The notes beneath the pieces are model-generated. The model was given only the letters and a program-made list of their open reading frames with translations, was not told the origin of the DNA and ran no database searches. Below, one piece after another: positions 33,206-41,282 of a stretch of 64,000 nucleotides of DNA. Numbering within the stretch: position 1 is the first letter of the stretch; every line of letters begins with the position of its first letter. The DNA is taken from contig NZ_FQZZ01000004.1 in the NCBI RefSeq assembly GCF_900142185.1, positions 248,001 through 312,000 on the forward strand. Reading direction: 5' to 3'. The position numbers and the translations under genes are program-made. Source of the stretch: Lutimaribacter pacificus. GTDB taxonomy: Bacteria > Pseudomonadota > Alphaproteobacteria > Rhodobacterales > Rhodobacteraceae.

Positions 33206-34156
33206 ATGGCCAAGGCATTCGCGTCGCAAGGCGACATGACCGAAAAGAACATCTCCTTCACCGAAGTGGGCGAGGGCCTGTGGGCCTTCACCGCCGAGGG
33301 CGACCCGAACTCGGGCGTCATCATCGGGGACGACAGCGTGATGATCGTCGAGGCGCAGGCCACCCCGCGCCTTGCCAACAAGGTGATCGAAAAGGTGCGC
33401 GAGGTGACGGACAAGCCGATCACCCACCTCGTGCTGACCCATTACCACGCCGTGCGCGTGCTGGGCGCCGCCGCCTATGGTGCCGATCAGGTCATCATGT
33501 CCGACACCGCCCGCGCGATGGTCGTCGAACGCGGGCAAGAGGACTGGGACAGCGAATTCCAACGCTTCCCGCGCCTCTTCGAAGGGCATGAAAGCATCCC
33601 CGGCCTGACATGGCCCACCACCACCTTCAGCGACTCGATGACCGTCTACCTCGGCAACCGCCGCGTCGACATCATGCACCTGGGCCGCGCCCACACCGCC
33701 GGCGACGCGGTGATCCATGTGCCCGACCAGAACGTGATGTTCACCGGCGATATCGTAGAATACCACTCGGCCTGCTATTGCGGCGACGGCCATTTCTCCG
33801 ACTGGGGCGATACGCTGGACGCGATCAGATGGTTCGACGTGGACGCCATCGCACCGGGCCGCGGCGATGCGCTGATGGGCCGCGAGATGGTCAATGCCGC
33901 CATCGAGAACACCCGCGATTTCGTCGAAAGCACCTACAAACCCGCCGCCCGCGTCGCCGCCCGTGGCGGATCGCTCAAGGATGCATGGGACGCCGTGCGC
34001 GAGGCCTGCGACCCCAAATTCGCCGATTACGCGATCTACGAACACTGCCTGCCCTTCAACGTCGCCCGCGCCTATGACGAGGCCCGCGGCCTCGACACGC
34101 CCCGCATCTGGACCGCCCGGCGCGACCTGGACATGTGGGAGCAGCTTCAGGGCTGA
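33206..34156 (+). CDS. metallo-beta-lactamase-fold protein with altered metal motif
   Basis: The 316-residue product has the MBL fold: GDDSVMIVEAQATP, ITHLVLTHYHAVRVLGA, GRAHTAGDAVIH and NVMFTGDIVEYHSA. The canonical HxHxDH motif reads H79-Y-H81-A-V83-R84, so the Asp and last His are missing. The late glycine-His-glycine segment reads APGRGDAL. The His in HTAGD and the Asp in FTGD remain. Either it binds a different metal set or it has another chemistry. It lies between fahA and the flavoprotein hydroxylase and so should act on a homogentisate-pathway compound or quinone. Confidence 0.8.
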   Translation: MAKAFASQGDMTEKNISFTEVGEGLWAFTAEGDPNSGVIIGDDSVMIVEAQATPRLANKVIEKVREVTDKPITHLVLTHYHAVRVLGAAAYGADQVIMSDTARAMVVERGQEDWDSEFQRFPRLFEGHESIPGLTWPTTTFSDSMTVYLGNRRVDIMHLGRAHTAGDAVIHVPDQNVMFTGDIVEYHSACYCGDGHFSDWGDTLDAIRWFDVDAIAPGRGDALMGREMVNAAIENTRDFVESTYKPAARVAARGGSLKDAWDAVREACDPKFADYAIYEHCLPFNVARAYDEARGLDTPRIWTARRDLDMWEQLQG

Positions 34157-34203
34157 GCCACGCCCAGCCCCGGCGCAAGGACAGCCATTTGCGAGGAACC
34201 GCA

Positions 34204-35817
34204 ATGAACAAGATCTTCGAAATCCCCCTCTACCCCTACACCCGCAGCCCCGACCAGGACGCGCAAACCCCGGTGCGCCGCAAAGTGGTGGTCGTGGGCG
34301 CCGGCCCCATCGGCCTTGCCGCCGCCATCGACCTGGCGCAGCAGGGGATCGAAGCCATCGTTCTCGACGACAACGACAAGGTGTCCTTCGGCAGCCGCGC
34401 GATCTGCTTTGCCAAGCGCCCGCTGGAAATCCTCGACCGGCTGGGCTGCGGGCAGGAAATGGTGGACAAGGGCGTGGTCTGGAACCTCGGCAAGGTGTTC
34501 TTCGGCGACCGCAAGGTTTACGAGTTCAACCTCCTGCCCGAAGAAGGCCACCGCCGCCCCGCCTTCATCAACCTCCAGCAATATTATTTCGAGGAATACC
34601 TGGTGAAACGCGCCCGCGCGCTGGAGGCCGAGGGCGCCCCGATCGAACTGCGCGGCCAGAACAAGGTGCTGGACGTGACCGACAAGGGCGACCACACCGT
34701 TCTGCGGATCAGCACGCCCGACGGCGACTACACGCTGGAAGCCGACTGGCTGATCGCCTGCGACGGCGCCGGCAGCCCGATCCGCGCGATGATGGGGCTC
34801 GATTTCGTCGGCCGCGTGTTCGAAGACAACTTCCTCATCGCCGACGTGGTGATGGATGCCGATTTCCCCACCGAACGCTGGTTCTGGTTCGACCCGCCCT
34901 TCAACAAGGGCCAGTCGGCGCTGCTGCACAAGCAACCCGACGGCGTCTGGCGGATCGACCTGCAACTGGGCTGGGACATCGACAAGGAAAAGGAAAAGAA
35001 ACCCGAAAACGTCATCCCCCGGCTCAGGGCGATGCTGGGCGAGGACGTGACATTCGATCTCGAATGGGTGTCGATCTACACCTTCCAGTGCCGGAGGATG
35101 GAGAAATTCCGCCACAACCGCGTGATCTTTGCCGGCGACAGCGCGCACCAGGTCTCGCCCTTCGGTGCGCGCGGCGCCAATTCCGGGCTGCAGGACACCG
35201 ACAACCTGATGTGGAAACTGGGGCTGGTGATCGGCGGCACCGCGCCCGAAACCCTGCTTGACAGCTACGATACCGAACGTATCCACGGCGCGGACGAAAA
35301 CATCCTGAACTCCTCGCGCTCGACCGATTTCATCACACCGAAATCCGAAACCAGCCGTATCTTCCGCGATGCGGTGCTGGACCTGTCGGAGCAGTACGAA
35401 TTCGCCCGCCCGCTGGTGAATTCCGGCCGCCTGTCGGTGCCCTGCACCTATGACGGATCGCCGCTCAACACACCCGACGCGCTGCCCGGCGGCCCCGCCC
35501 GCACGCGCCCCGGCGCGCCCTGCCCCGACGCCCCGCTGGACAATGGCTACCTGCTGGGCGATCTCGGCTGCCGCTTCACCCTGCTGACGGTGGATGCCGA
35601 CGCCCCCGATACCATCGACGAGGCCGGGATCACCGTCCCCCGCCTTGCCCTGTCCGCCGCCGACGACGCCACCGGCGCACTGGCCGCGCGCTACCTGGGC
35701 GATGCGAAATCGGCGATCTACCTGGTCCGCCCCGACCAGCATGTCGCGGCCCGCTGGGATACCTATGACGAAACCGCCACCCGCGCCGCGATCCGCCGCG
35801 CCACCGGGCAGGAGTGA
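34204..35817 (+). CDS. FAD-dependent aromatic hydroxylase (MhpA-like)
   Basis: The 537-residue product is a class A flavoprotein monooxygenase. It has the dinucleotide motif VVVGAGPIGLAAAIDLA (Gly32-x-Gly34-x-x-Gly37), DWLIACDGAGSPIR (the DG motif) and VIFAGDSAHQVSPFGARGAN (the GD motif). A thioredoxin-like C-terminal domain follows, as in phenol and 3-(3-hydroxyphenyl)propionate hydroxylases. Placed in a homogentisate operon, it may hydroxylate a phenylacetate derivative to homogentisate. That substrate is inference. ATG 34204 follows GCGAGGAACC. Confidence 0.85.
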   Translation: MNKIFEIPLYPYTRSPDQDAQTPVRRKVVVVGAGPIGLAAAIDLAQQGIEAIVLDDNDKVSFGSRAICFAKRPLEILDRLGCGQEMVDKGVVWNLGKVFFGDRKVYEFNLLPEEGHRRPAFINLQQYYFEEYLVKRARALEAEGAPIELRGQNKVLDVTDKGDHTVLRISTPDGDYTLEADWLIACDGAGSPIRAMMGLDFVGRVFEDNFLIADVVMDADFPTERWFWFDPPFNKGQSALLHKQPDGVWRIDLQLGWDIDKEKEKKPENVIPRLRAMLGEDVTFDLEWVSIYTFQCRRMEKFRHNRVIFAGDSAHQVSPFGARGANSGLQDTDNLMWKLGLVIGGTAPETLLDSYDTERIHGADENILNSSRSTDFITPKSETSRIFRDAVLDLSEQYEFARPLVNSGRLSVPCTYDGSPLNTPDALPGGPARTRPGAPCPDAPLDNGYLLGDLGCRFTLLTVDADAPDTIDEAGITVPRLALSAADDATGALAARYLGDAKSAIYLVRPDQHVAARWDTYDETATRAAIRRATGQE

Positions 35818-35823
35818 GCAACA

Positions 35824-36027
35824 ATGGCCGACCTGAACCTCAAACCGAACCTTGCGCAGGCCGATGATGTCTATGCCGACCTGCTGGCCGCGCATGAGGG
35901 GCTGAGCAAGGAGGACAGCGACGCGCTCAACGCAAGGCTGATCCTGATCCTCGCCAACCATATCGGCGACCGCGCGGTCCTGCGCGCGGCGCTCGACGCC
36001 GCGAAATCCGCACGGCCCGCCGGCTGA
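35824..36027 (+). CDS. DUF2783 family protein
   Basis: The 67-residue helical protein (QADDVYADLLAAHEGLSKED, LNARLILILANHIGDRAVL) matches the small DUF2783 family. As I recall, this family is encoded next to aromatic hydroxylases of the MhpA type. It starts seven bases after the hydroxylase stop and ends the operon. A role as a small partner of the hydroxylase is plausible. Confidence 0.75.
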   Translation: MADLNLKPNLAQADDVYADLLAAHEGLSKEDSDALNARLILILANHIGDRAVLRAALDAAKSARPAG

Positions 36028-36077
36028 TACGTGGCAGGGGGGCCTGCCCCCCGCCCTCCTGCGGAGGACTCCCCCCG

Positions 36078-36134
36078 GAGTATTTCCCGAACAGTGAAGG
36101 CACAGCCACGGGCTTCACTGTTCTGCAAATACTC
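36078..36134. repeat. inverted pair of the dispersed repeat forming a long hairpin
   Basis: Arms 36078-36099 and 36113-36134 pair as GAGTATTT...AACAGTGAAG with CTTCACTGTT...AAATACTC, interrupted by one 4x4 mismatch, around a 13-nt loop. The outer GAGTATTT is the core of copies 1 and 2. A second hairpin (six G, loop, six C) lies just upstream in 36036-36053. Position after DUF2783 suggests transcript-end function. Confidence 0.7.
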
Positions 36135-36192
36135 AACTAGCCCCCGCTTGCCACCATGCGCGCCATCGGCGAATGCTGTTGCCCGGCATCGC

Positions 36193-36214
36193 AACATGAT
36201 TTACTTATCATGTT
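36193..36214. promoter_or_regulatory. palindrome upstream of the decarboxylase gene, HpaR-like
   Basis: AACATGA (36193-36199) and TCATGTT (36208-36214) form a perfect inverted repeat with an 8-bp spacer. The right half reads on as CATGTTAAT, identical to the HpaR-side palindrome at 57617-57629. This suggests shared control by HpaR. Confidence 0.5.
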
Positions 36215-36235
36215 AATGATCAAGGGAGGGCAGGA

Positions 36236-37654
36236 ATGCGCTGGGCCGAGTTTCCGAAATGGGGTCACTGGCTGGCTGACTGGGCCGCACGCTATCACGA
36301 AACCCTGCGCGACCGCCCGGTGCGCGCGCAGGTCAGACCGGGCGCGACGCTGGCCGCCCTGCCCGACACGCCGCCCGATGCGGCCCAGCCGATTGCCGAT
36401 GTAATCGCCGATTTCGAACGCATCGTCATGCCCGGCATCACCCATTGGCAGCATCCCCGGTTCTTCGCCTATTTCCCGTCGAACGCCTCGCCCGCCGCCG
36501 TGCTGGCCGACCAGCTTGTCACCGTGATGGCGCCGCAATGCATGTTGTGGCAGACCTCGCCCGCCGCGACCGAGATGGAGACGAAAATGATGGACTGGCT
36601 GCGCCAGGCCATCGGCCTGCCCGGCGATTTCGCCGGGGTGATACAGGACAGCGCCTCTTCGGCCACGCTGGCCGCCGTGCTGACCATGCGCGAGCGCGCG
36701 CTGGACTGGGACGGCAACGCGCATGGCCTGCCGGGGCAGAAACCCCTGCGCATCTATTGCTCGGGCGAGGCGCATACATCCATCGACCGGGCGATCTGGG
36801 TCGCGGGGATCGGCCAGGCCAACCTTGTGCGCATCCCGCTTGCGCCGGGGCCGATGCGGGGCATGGACCCCGCCGCGCTGGATGCCGCGATCCGCGCCGA
36901 CCTGGCCGCCGGCTGCCTGCCCGCCGGTGTGATCGCCTGCACCGGCGCCACCGGGATGGGCGCCTGCGACGACATCGCCGCGGTTTGCACCGTCGCGCGG
37001 GACCACGGGCTTTACACCCATGTCGATGCCGCCTGGGCCGGCAGCGCCATGATCTGCCCCGAGTTCCGCGATTTGTGGCGCGGGGTCGAGATGGCCGACA
37101 GCGTGGTGTTCAACCCGCATAAATGGCTGGGCACGCAGTTCGACCTGTCGGCGCATTTCATCCGCTCGCCCGAGGCGTTGACCCGCACGCTGGCGATCCA
37201 GCCGGAATACCTGAAAACCCACGGCGCGGACGGCATCATCAACTATTCGGAATGGTCGGTGCCGCTGGGCCGCCGGTTCCGCGCGCTGAAACTGTGGTTC
37301 CTGATCCGCGCCTATGGGTTGGACGGGCTGCGGCAGATGATCCGCAATCACGTCGGCTGGTCGCAGGCGCTGTGCGCGCGGTTGCGCGACACCCCGGATT
37401 TCGAAATCGTGACCGACCCGATCCTGTCGCTCTTTACCTTCCGCTTCGCACCGCCGGGGCACGACCCGGAACAGGCCACGCTGGACCTGATCACCCGGAT
37501 CAACGACGATGGCCGCATCTACGTGACGCAAACCCGCGTCGACGGCGCTTTCGTCATCCGGTTCCAGGTCGGGCAGTTCGACTGCACCGCCGCGGATATC
37601 GACACCGCCTATGACGTGATCACCGAAATCGCCGACCAGATCAGGAAAGGATAA
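36236..37654 (+). CDS. PLP-dependent aromatic L-amino acid decarboxylase family
   Basis: The 472-residue product is a group II decarboxylase (AADC/TyrDC type). It has GITHWQHPRFFAYFPSNASP, VIQDSASSATLAAVLTMRERA, THVDAAWAGSAMICPEFR and the PLP lysine in VVFNPHKWLGTQFDLS (about Lys296). Family members decarboxylate DOPA, tyrosine, tryptophan or phenylalanine to the amine. It is followed four bases later by an HpaI-type aldolase, so the amine (for example dopamine or tyramine) may feed the homoprotocatechuate pathway. That is inference. Confidence 0.9.
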   Translation: MRWAEFPKWGHWLADWAARYHETLRDRPVRAQVRPGATLAALPDTPPDAAQPIADVIADFERIVMPGITHWQHPRFFAYFPSNASPAAVLADQLVTVMAPQCMLWQTSPAATEMETKMMDWLRQAIGLPGDFAGVIQDSASSATLAAVLTMRERALDWDGNAHGLPGQKPLRIYCSGEAHTSIDRAIWVAGIGQANLVRIPLAPGPMRGMDPAALDAAIRADLAAGCLPAGVIACTGATGMGACDDIAAVCTVARDHGLYTHVDAAWAGSAMICPEFRDLWRGVEMADSVVFNPHKWLGTQFDLSAHFIRSPEALTRTLAIQPEYLKTHGADGIINYSEWSVPLGRRFRALKLWFLIRAYGLDGLRQMIRNHVGWSQALCARLRDTPDFEIVTDPILSLFTFRFAPPGHDPEQATLDLITRINDDGRIYVTQTRVDGAFVIRFQVGQFDCTAADIDTAYDVITEIADQIRKG

Positions 37655-37657
37655 ACC

Positions 37658-38431
37658 ATGCCCGCGCCCACCAACACATTCAAGCAACGCCTTGCCGCAG
37701 GCGAGCGCGTGATCGGCTGCTGGGCCGGTTTCGCCGACCCTTACGCAACCGAGGTTCTGGGCACCGCCGGGTTCGACTGGCTGGTGATCGACGGCGAACA
37801 CGCGCCCAACGACCTGCGCTCGATCATGGCGCAGCTTGTGGCGCTGAAAGGCGCGCACAGCCACCCGGTGGTGCGCCTGCCGATGGGTGAGGCCTGGGCG
37901 ATCAAGCAGGTGCTGGATGCCGGGGCGCAGACCCTGCTGATCCCGCTGGTGGAAAGCGCCGAGCAGGCGCGCGACCTTGTGCGCGCCATGCGCTATCCGC
38001 CCGCCGGTATCCGTGGCGCGGGCGCGGCGCTGGCGCGCGCGTCGGCGTTTTCCGGCATCCCCGACTACGTGGCTACGGCAAATGATCAGATGTGCCTGTT
38101 GGTGCAGGTCGAAACCCGCGCCGGGATCGCGGCGCTGGACGACATCCTTGCGGTCGAGGGTGTCGATGGCGTGTTCATCGGCCCCGCCGACCTGGCCGCC
38201 GACATGGGGTATCCCGGCAACTCCGGCACGCCCGAGGTGGCCGACACGATCCGCGACGCGCTGGGGCGCATCGCCGCCTCGGACAAGGCGGCGGGCATTC
38301 TTGCGGTCGACGACAAGGTGGCGCAGCAATATGCCGAATGGGGCGCGCAGTTCCTGGCGGTGGGGATCGACGTGGTGATGCTGGCCCGGACCGCGCGCGA
38401 GACGGTCAGGCTCTGGTCCGGGCGCGAATAG
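37658..38431 (+). CDS. hpaI: HpcH/HpaI aldolase (4-hydroxy-2-oxoheptanedioate aldolase)
   Basis: This divalent-metal class II aldolase cleaves 4-hydroxy-2-oxoheptane-1,7-dioate to pyruvate and succinate semialdehyde, the last step of the meta-cleavage route. The 257-residue protein has GFDWLVIDGEHAPND, PVVRLPMGEAWAIKQVLDAGA (shortened), CLLVQVETRAGIAALDDIL and VDGVFIGPADLAADMG, which supply the Glu/Asp metal ligands. The hpa operon at 57,651 lacks an aldolase, so this one probably completes it. Confidence 0.9.
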   Translation: MPAPTNTFKQRLAAGERVIGCWAGFADPYATEVLGTAGFDWLVIDGEHAPNDLRSIMAQLVALKGAHSHPVVRLPMGEAWAIKQVLDAGAQTLLIPLVESAEQARDLVRAMRYPPAGIRGAGAALARASAFSGIPDYVATANDQMCLLVQVETRAGIAALDDILAVEGVDGVFIGPADLAADMGYPGNSGTPEVADTIRDALGRIAASDKAAGILAVDDKVAQQYAEWGAQFLAVGIDVVMLARTARETVRLWSGRE

Positions 38432-38473
38432 GGTTGCCGGAACCGCGCGGTTTGCGGCCCGAACCGCGCGGAG

Positions 38474-38507
38474 TTTACATATTTTACAGATACATAAGTA
38501 TACATAA
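38474..38507 (+). promoter_or_regulatory. AT-rich regulatory region upstream of the GntR gene
   Basis: TTTACATATTTTA (38474-38486) recurs as TTTACATATTTAT at 39915-39927, upstream of the divergent amidotransferase/P450 genes. It is followed by GTATAC (38498-38503) flanked by CATAA repeats, a core typical of FCD-type GntR operators. Autoregulation is likely. Confidence 0.45.
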
Positions 38508-38545
38508 ACCTTTACAAACCACCGAATCGGGCCGAAATTCCCCCC

Positions 38546-39196
38546 ATGGCAAACCAGACCGACACCATCATCACCGCCGTTCTCGACCGGATCGAATCCG
38601 GCCACCTGAACCCCGGCGACCTGATCGACGAGGCCCCGCTGATCCGCGATCACAACGTGTCGCGCACGCCGGTGCGCGAGGCGCTGATCCAGCTGGAAAC
38701 CGCCGGCCTGATCAAGCGGCTGCCCCGCAAGGGCGCGGTGGTATTCAAACCCACGCTTGAGGAATTCCTGGCCATTCTCGAAGTGCACGCCAAGCTGGAA
38801 GGGCAGGCCGCGGGGCTGGCGGCGCGGCGGTTGTCGCAGTCATACGCCGCGAAGCTGGAGCAGGTGACAAAGGCTTGCGAGGATCACGCCGCCGTTCTGG
38901 GCGATGCCGAACCCGACCGGTATTACCAGCTCAACATGGCCTATCACGCCCGCGTGGCCGAGGCGGCTGGCAACCCGTTCCTGCTGGACATGATAAAGAC
39001 CAACGCGCGCAAGCTGATGGCCTATTACCGCGCGCGCTATCATTACAAGGGCGCGATCGCCGACAGCGCCCGCGATCACCGCGCGATCACCGCCCTGATC
39101 CTGAACCGCGACGCCGAAGCGGCCGAAGCCGCGATGGCGCGGCACGTGCAATTCGACCAGGTGACGGCAATGGACCTGCTGGCGGCGCTGGGTTAG
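38546..39196 (+). CDS. GntR-family (FCD) transcriptional regulator
   Basis: The 216-residue protein has a winged helix (DLIDEAPLIRDHNVSRTPVREALIQLETAGLIK, shortened in use) and an FCD ligand domain (LNMAYHARVAEAAGNPFL, DSARDHRAITALILNRD). Its stop overlaps the end of the convergent amidotransferase gene. An AT-rich motif is shared between its promoter and the amidotransferase/P450 promoter region, so it is the probable regulator of the P450 cluster. In mycobacterial piperidine/pyrrolidine clusters, as I recall, a GntR gene (pipR) also controls a P450. Confidence 0.88.
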   Translation: MANQTDTIITAVLDRIESGHLNPGDLIDEAPLIRDHNVSRTPVREALIQLETAGLIKRLPRKGAVVFKPTLEEFLAILEVHAKLEGQAAGLAARRLSQSYAAKLEQVTKACEDHAAVLGDAEPDRYYQLNMAYHARVAEAAGNPFLLDMIKTNARKLMAYYRARYHYKGAIADSARDHRAITALILNRDAEAAEAAMARHVQFDQVTAMDLLAALG

Positions 39197-39903
39197 CCCC
39201 GCGCCTGTTCGAAAAACCGGGCGATGGTTTCGGCAAAAGCCTTTTGATCCGGTGGCTTGGCCAATGATGCCTTGCCCTGCGCCACCACCTCGGCCGGCAA
39301 TTCATCGGACAGTTCGTCCAGCAGATCGGCCATGAAATCCGGCGCGATCTCGGGGTGATACTGCGTGGTATAGACATGCCCGCCGATGGCGAAACCGCCG
39401 ACCGGGCACCCCGGCGTCTGCGTCAGGATGCGCACCCCGGCGGGCGGCTCAAGCACCTGTTCCTTATGCGCGGCGTAAAGGCCCATCGTCGCGGGGGCGT
39501 CCTGCATCCACGGCGCCCGGTCGGTCACCTCGGTCTCGATCCGGCCCATGACCCAGCCACCGGGGTTGTAGCCCACCGTGCCGCCCAGCGCCTTGGCAAT
39601 CGCCTGATGCCCGAAACAGGCGCCGAAAACCGGGATGCCCTGCCCGATCATCCGGCGGATCAACTCCTCCAACCGTGCCACCCAGGGGGCATCGTCATGA
39701 ACCGAGGCCGGGCTGCCGGTGATCATCACACCGTCGAACCGGCCCGGATCGTCCGGAAATTCACCGTCTTTCACGCTGAACGCATCAACCACCCAATCGG
39801 GGCGCACCAGCGCAATCAACCTGGCGAATTTCACATCGTCCATATCCCGCACGCGGGCAAAATCGCTTTCGTCGGTATTGGTGACAAGCGTGGCGAGCCG
39901 CAT
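39193..39903 (-). CDS. class I glutamine amidotransferase-like protein
   Basis: The 236-residue cytosolic protein has the GATase-1 triad: Cys96 in FGACFGHQAI, and His183 and Glu185 in QYHPEIAP. It stands alone without a synthase domain, so it belongs with gamma-glutamyl-hydrolysing or transferring types. It is divergent from the P450 gene. With the downstream GS-like ligase it may remove or transfer a gamma-glutamyl group from an oxidised amine, as TdnT is proposed to do in aniline degradation. Confidence 0.85.
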   Translation of the reverse strand: MRLATLVTNTDESDFARVRDMDDVKFARLIALVRPDWVVDAFSVKDGEFPDDPGRFDGVMITGSPASVHDDAPWVARLEELIRRMIGQGIPVFGACFGHQAIAKALGGTVGYNPGGWVMGRIETEVTDRAPWMQDAPATMGLYAAHKEQVLEPPAGVRILTQTPGCPVGGFAIGGHVYTTQYHPEIAPDFMADLLDELSDELPAEVVAQGKASLAKPPDQKAFAETIARFFEQARG

Positions 39904-39914
39904 CAGGAATCCTC

Positions 39915-39944
39915 TTTACATATTTATAGCCCCGTATAATATAC
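39915..39944. promoter_or_regulatory. divergent promoter/operator of amidotransferase and P450 genes
   Basis: TTTACATATTTAT (39915-39927) repeats the GntR-promoter motif, and GTATAATATAC (39934-39944) is a perfect 11-bp palindrome. The latter also contains a TATAAT -10 hexamer for the P450 gene, so a bound GntR protein would block it. Confidence 0.5.
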
Positions 39945-39972
39945 CTAACAAGTTAAGGAAAGAGGTTTCGCC

Positions 39973-41229
39973 ATGACCGTCTGGACCCCGACCGACACCG
40001 GCCACGCCGATCTGACGAGTCATGACACGTTCCTGAACGGCCCGCCGCACAACACGTTCGCGCGGCTGCGCGCAGAAGACCCGGTGCACTGGACCGACTA
40101 TGCCGATGGGCAGGGGTTCTGGTCGATCACGCGGATGGCCGACATCGTAGAAATGAATCGTAACCCAAAGGTTTTCTCATCGGCCCGCGGTATCCGGATG
40201 GAGGACCAGACATACGAGGAATACCTGGCCCGCCGCACCTTTCAGGAAACCGACCCGCCCGAACATATGCAAACCCGGATCAAGGTGGCCAAGGCGTTTT
40301 CGAAACCCGTGATCGCGGAATTCGAAAGCGATATCAAAACCCTGTGCGATGAAATCCTTGATGCGGCGATTGCAAAGGGCACCTTCGACGCGACCAGGGA
40401 AATCGCCCGCCAGTTGCCGATGCGGATGCTGGGCCGGATTCTCGGCACGCCTGACGAAGACCTGCCCTGGCTGGTCGAAAAGGGCGACGCGCTGATTGCC
40501 AATACCGACCCGGATTTCACCGATCATGTCCTCGACAGGATGACGACCGATGAATTCCGCATGATGCCCTTCAACTCGCCCGCGGGGGCGGAGCTTTATC
40601 AATACGCCAAGGAGCTGATGGCGAAAAAGGACGCCGCCGGCGACACCTCGGGGGTGCTGCACCTGATCCTGCAACCGGGCAAGGATGGCAGCCGCATCAG
40701 CGAAGAGGAGTTTCGCAATTTCTTTTGCCTGCTGGTCGCGGCGGGCAACGATACCACGCGCTATTCCATCGCTGCGGGCCTGCAGGCGCTGACGCACGAT
40801 CCGAAATTCCTGCACCAGATGCAGACCGGCAATATATGGGACACCGCCGCCGACGAGATCATCCGATGGGCCAGCCCGACGATGTATTTCCGCCGCACCG
40901 CGACCGAGGATTACGAGGCGCATGGCAAGACGATCAAGGCAGGCGACAAGGTGATTTACTGGTTCGTCTCGGCCAACCGGGACGACACCGCCTTTGACGA
41001 TCCGTTCACCTTCGACCTGAACCGCAATCCCAACCGCCATGTCGCCTTTGGGCAGGGCGGGCCGCATGTCTGCCTGGGCATGTGGCTGGCCCGGCTCGAG
41101 GTGCGGGTGCTGTTCCAGGAACTGGCAAAGCGCATCAAGGCCATCGAACCGGCCGGCGAGCCGAAATTCCTGCGCTCGAATTTCGTCGGAGGTTACAAGG
41201 AACTGCCGGTGCGCGTCGTGCCGGCCTGA
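39973..41229 (+). CDS. cytochrome P450
   Basis: The 418-residue soluble bacterial P450 has the C-helix ETDPPEHMQTRIK, the oxygen-activation I-helix AAGNDTTR (about 256-263), the ExxR motif in DEIIRWASP (about Glu295-Arg298) and the heme loop AFGQGGPHVCLGMW with Cys367. The loop has an inserted Gly-Pro compared with FGxGxHxCxG. A cognate putidaredoxin-type ferredoxin is two genes downstream, but no ferredoxin reductase is in the window. Partners suggest oxidation of an amine or its gamma-glutamyl conjugate. Confidence 0.93.
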   Translation: MTVWTPTDTGHADLTSHDTFLNGPPHNTFARLRAEDPVHWTDYADGQGFWSITRMADIVEMNRNPKVFSSARGIRMEDQTYEEYLARRTFQETDPPEHMQTRIKVAKAFSKPVIAEFESDIKTLCDEILDAAIAKGTFDATREIARQLPMRMLGRILGTPDEDLPWLVEKGDALIANTDPDFTDHVLDRMTTDEFRMMPFNSPAGAELYQYAKELMAKKDAAGDTSGVLHLILQPGKDGSRISEEEFRNFFCLLVAAGNDTTRYSIAAGLQALTHDPKFLHQMQTGNIWDTAADEIIRWASPTMYFRRTATEDYEAHGKTIKAGDKVIYWFVSANRDDTAFDDPFTFDLNRNPNRHVAFGQGGPHVCLGMWLARLEVRVLFQELAKRIKAIEPAGEPKFLRSNFVGGYKELPVRVVPA

Positions 41230-41282
41230 CATCGCGGACCGGGGCGGCAAAGACCCCGGCCGATCCAACAGGAGAGACCCGA

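Noticed and set aside
36137-38788. 883-codon minus-strand open frame
   Set aside because: It lies opposite the decarboxylase, hpaI and part of the GntR gene, all with clear family motifs; the antisense product is repetitive His/Gly/Arg-rich sequence.
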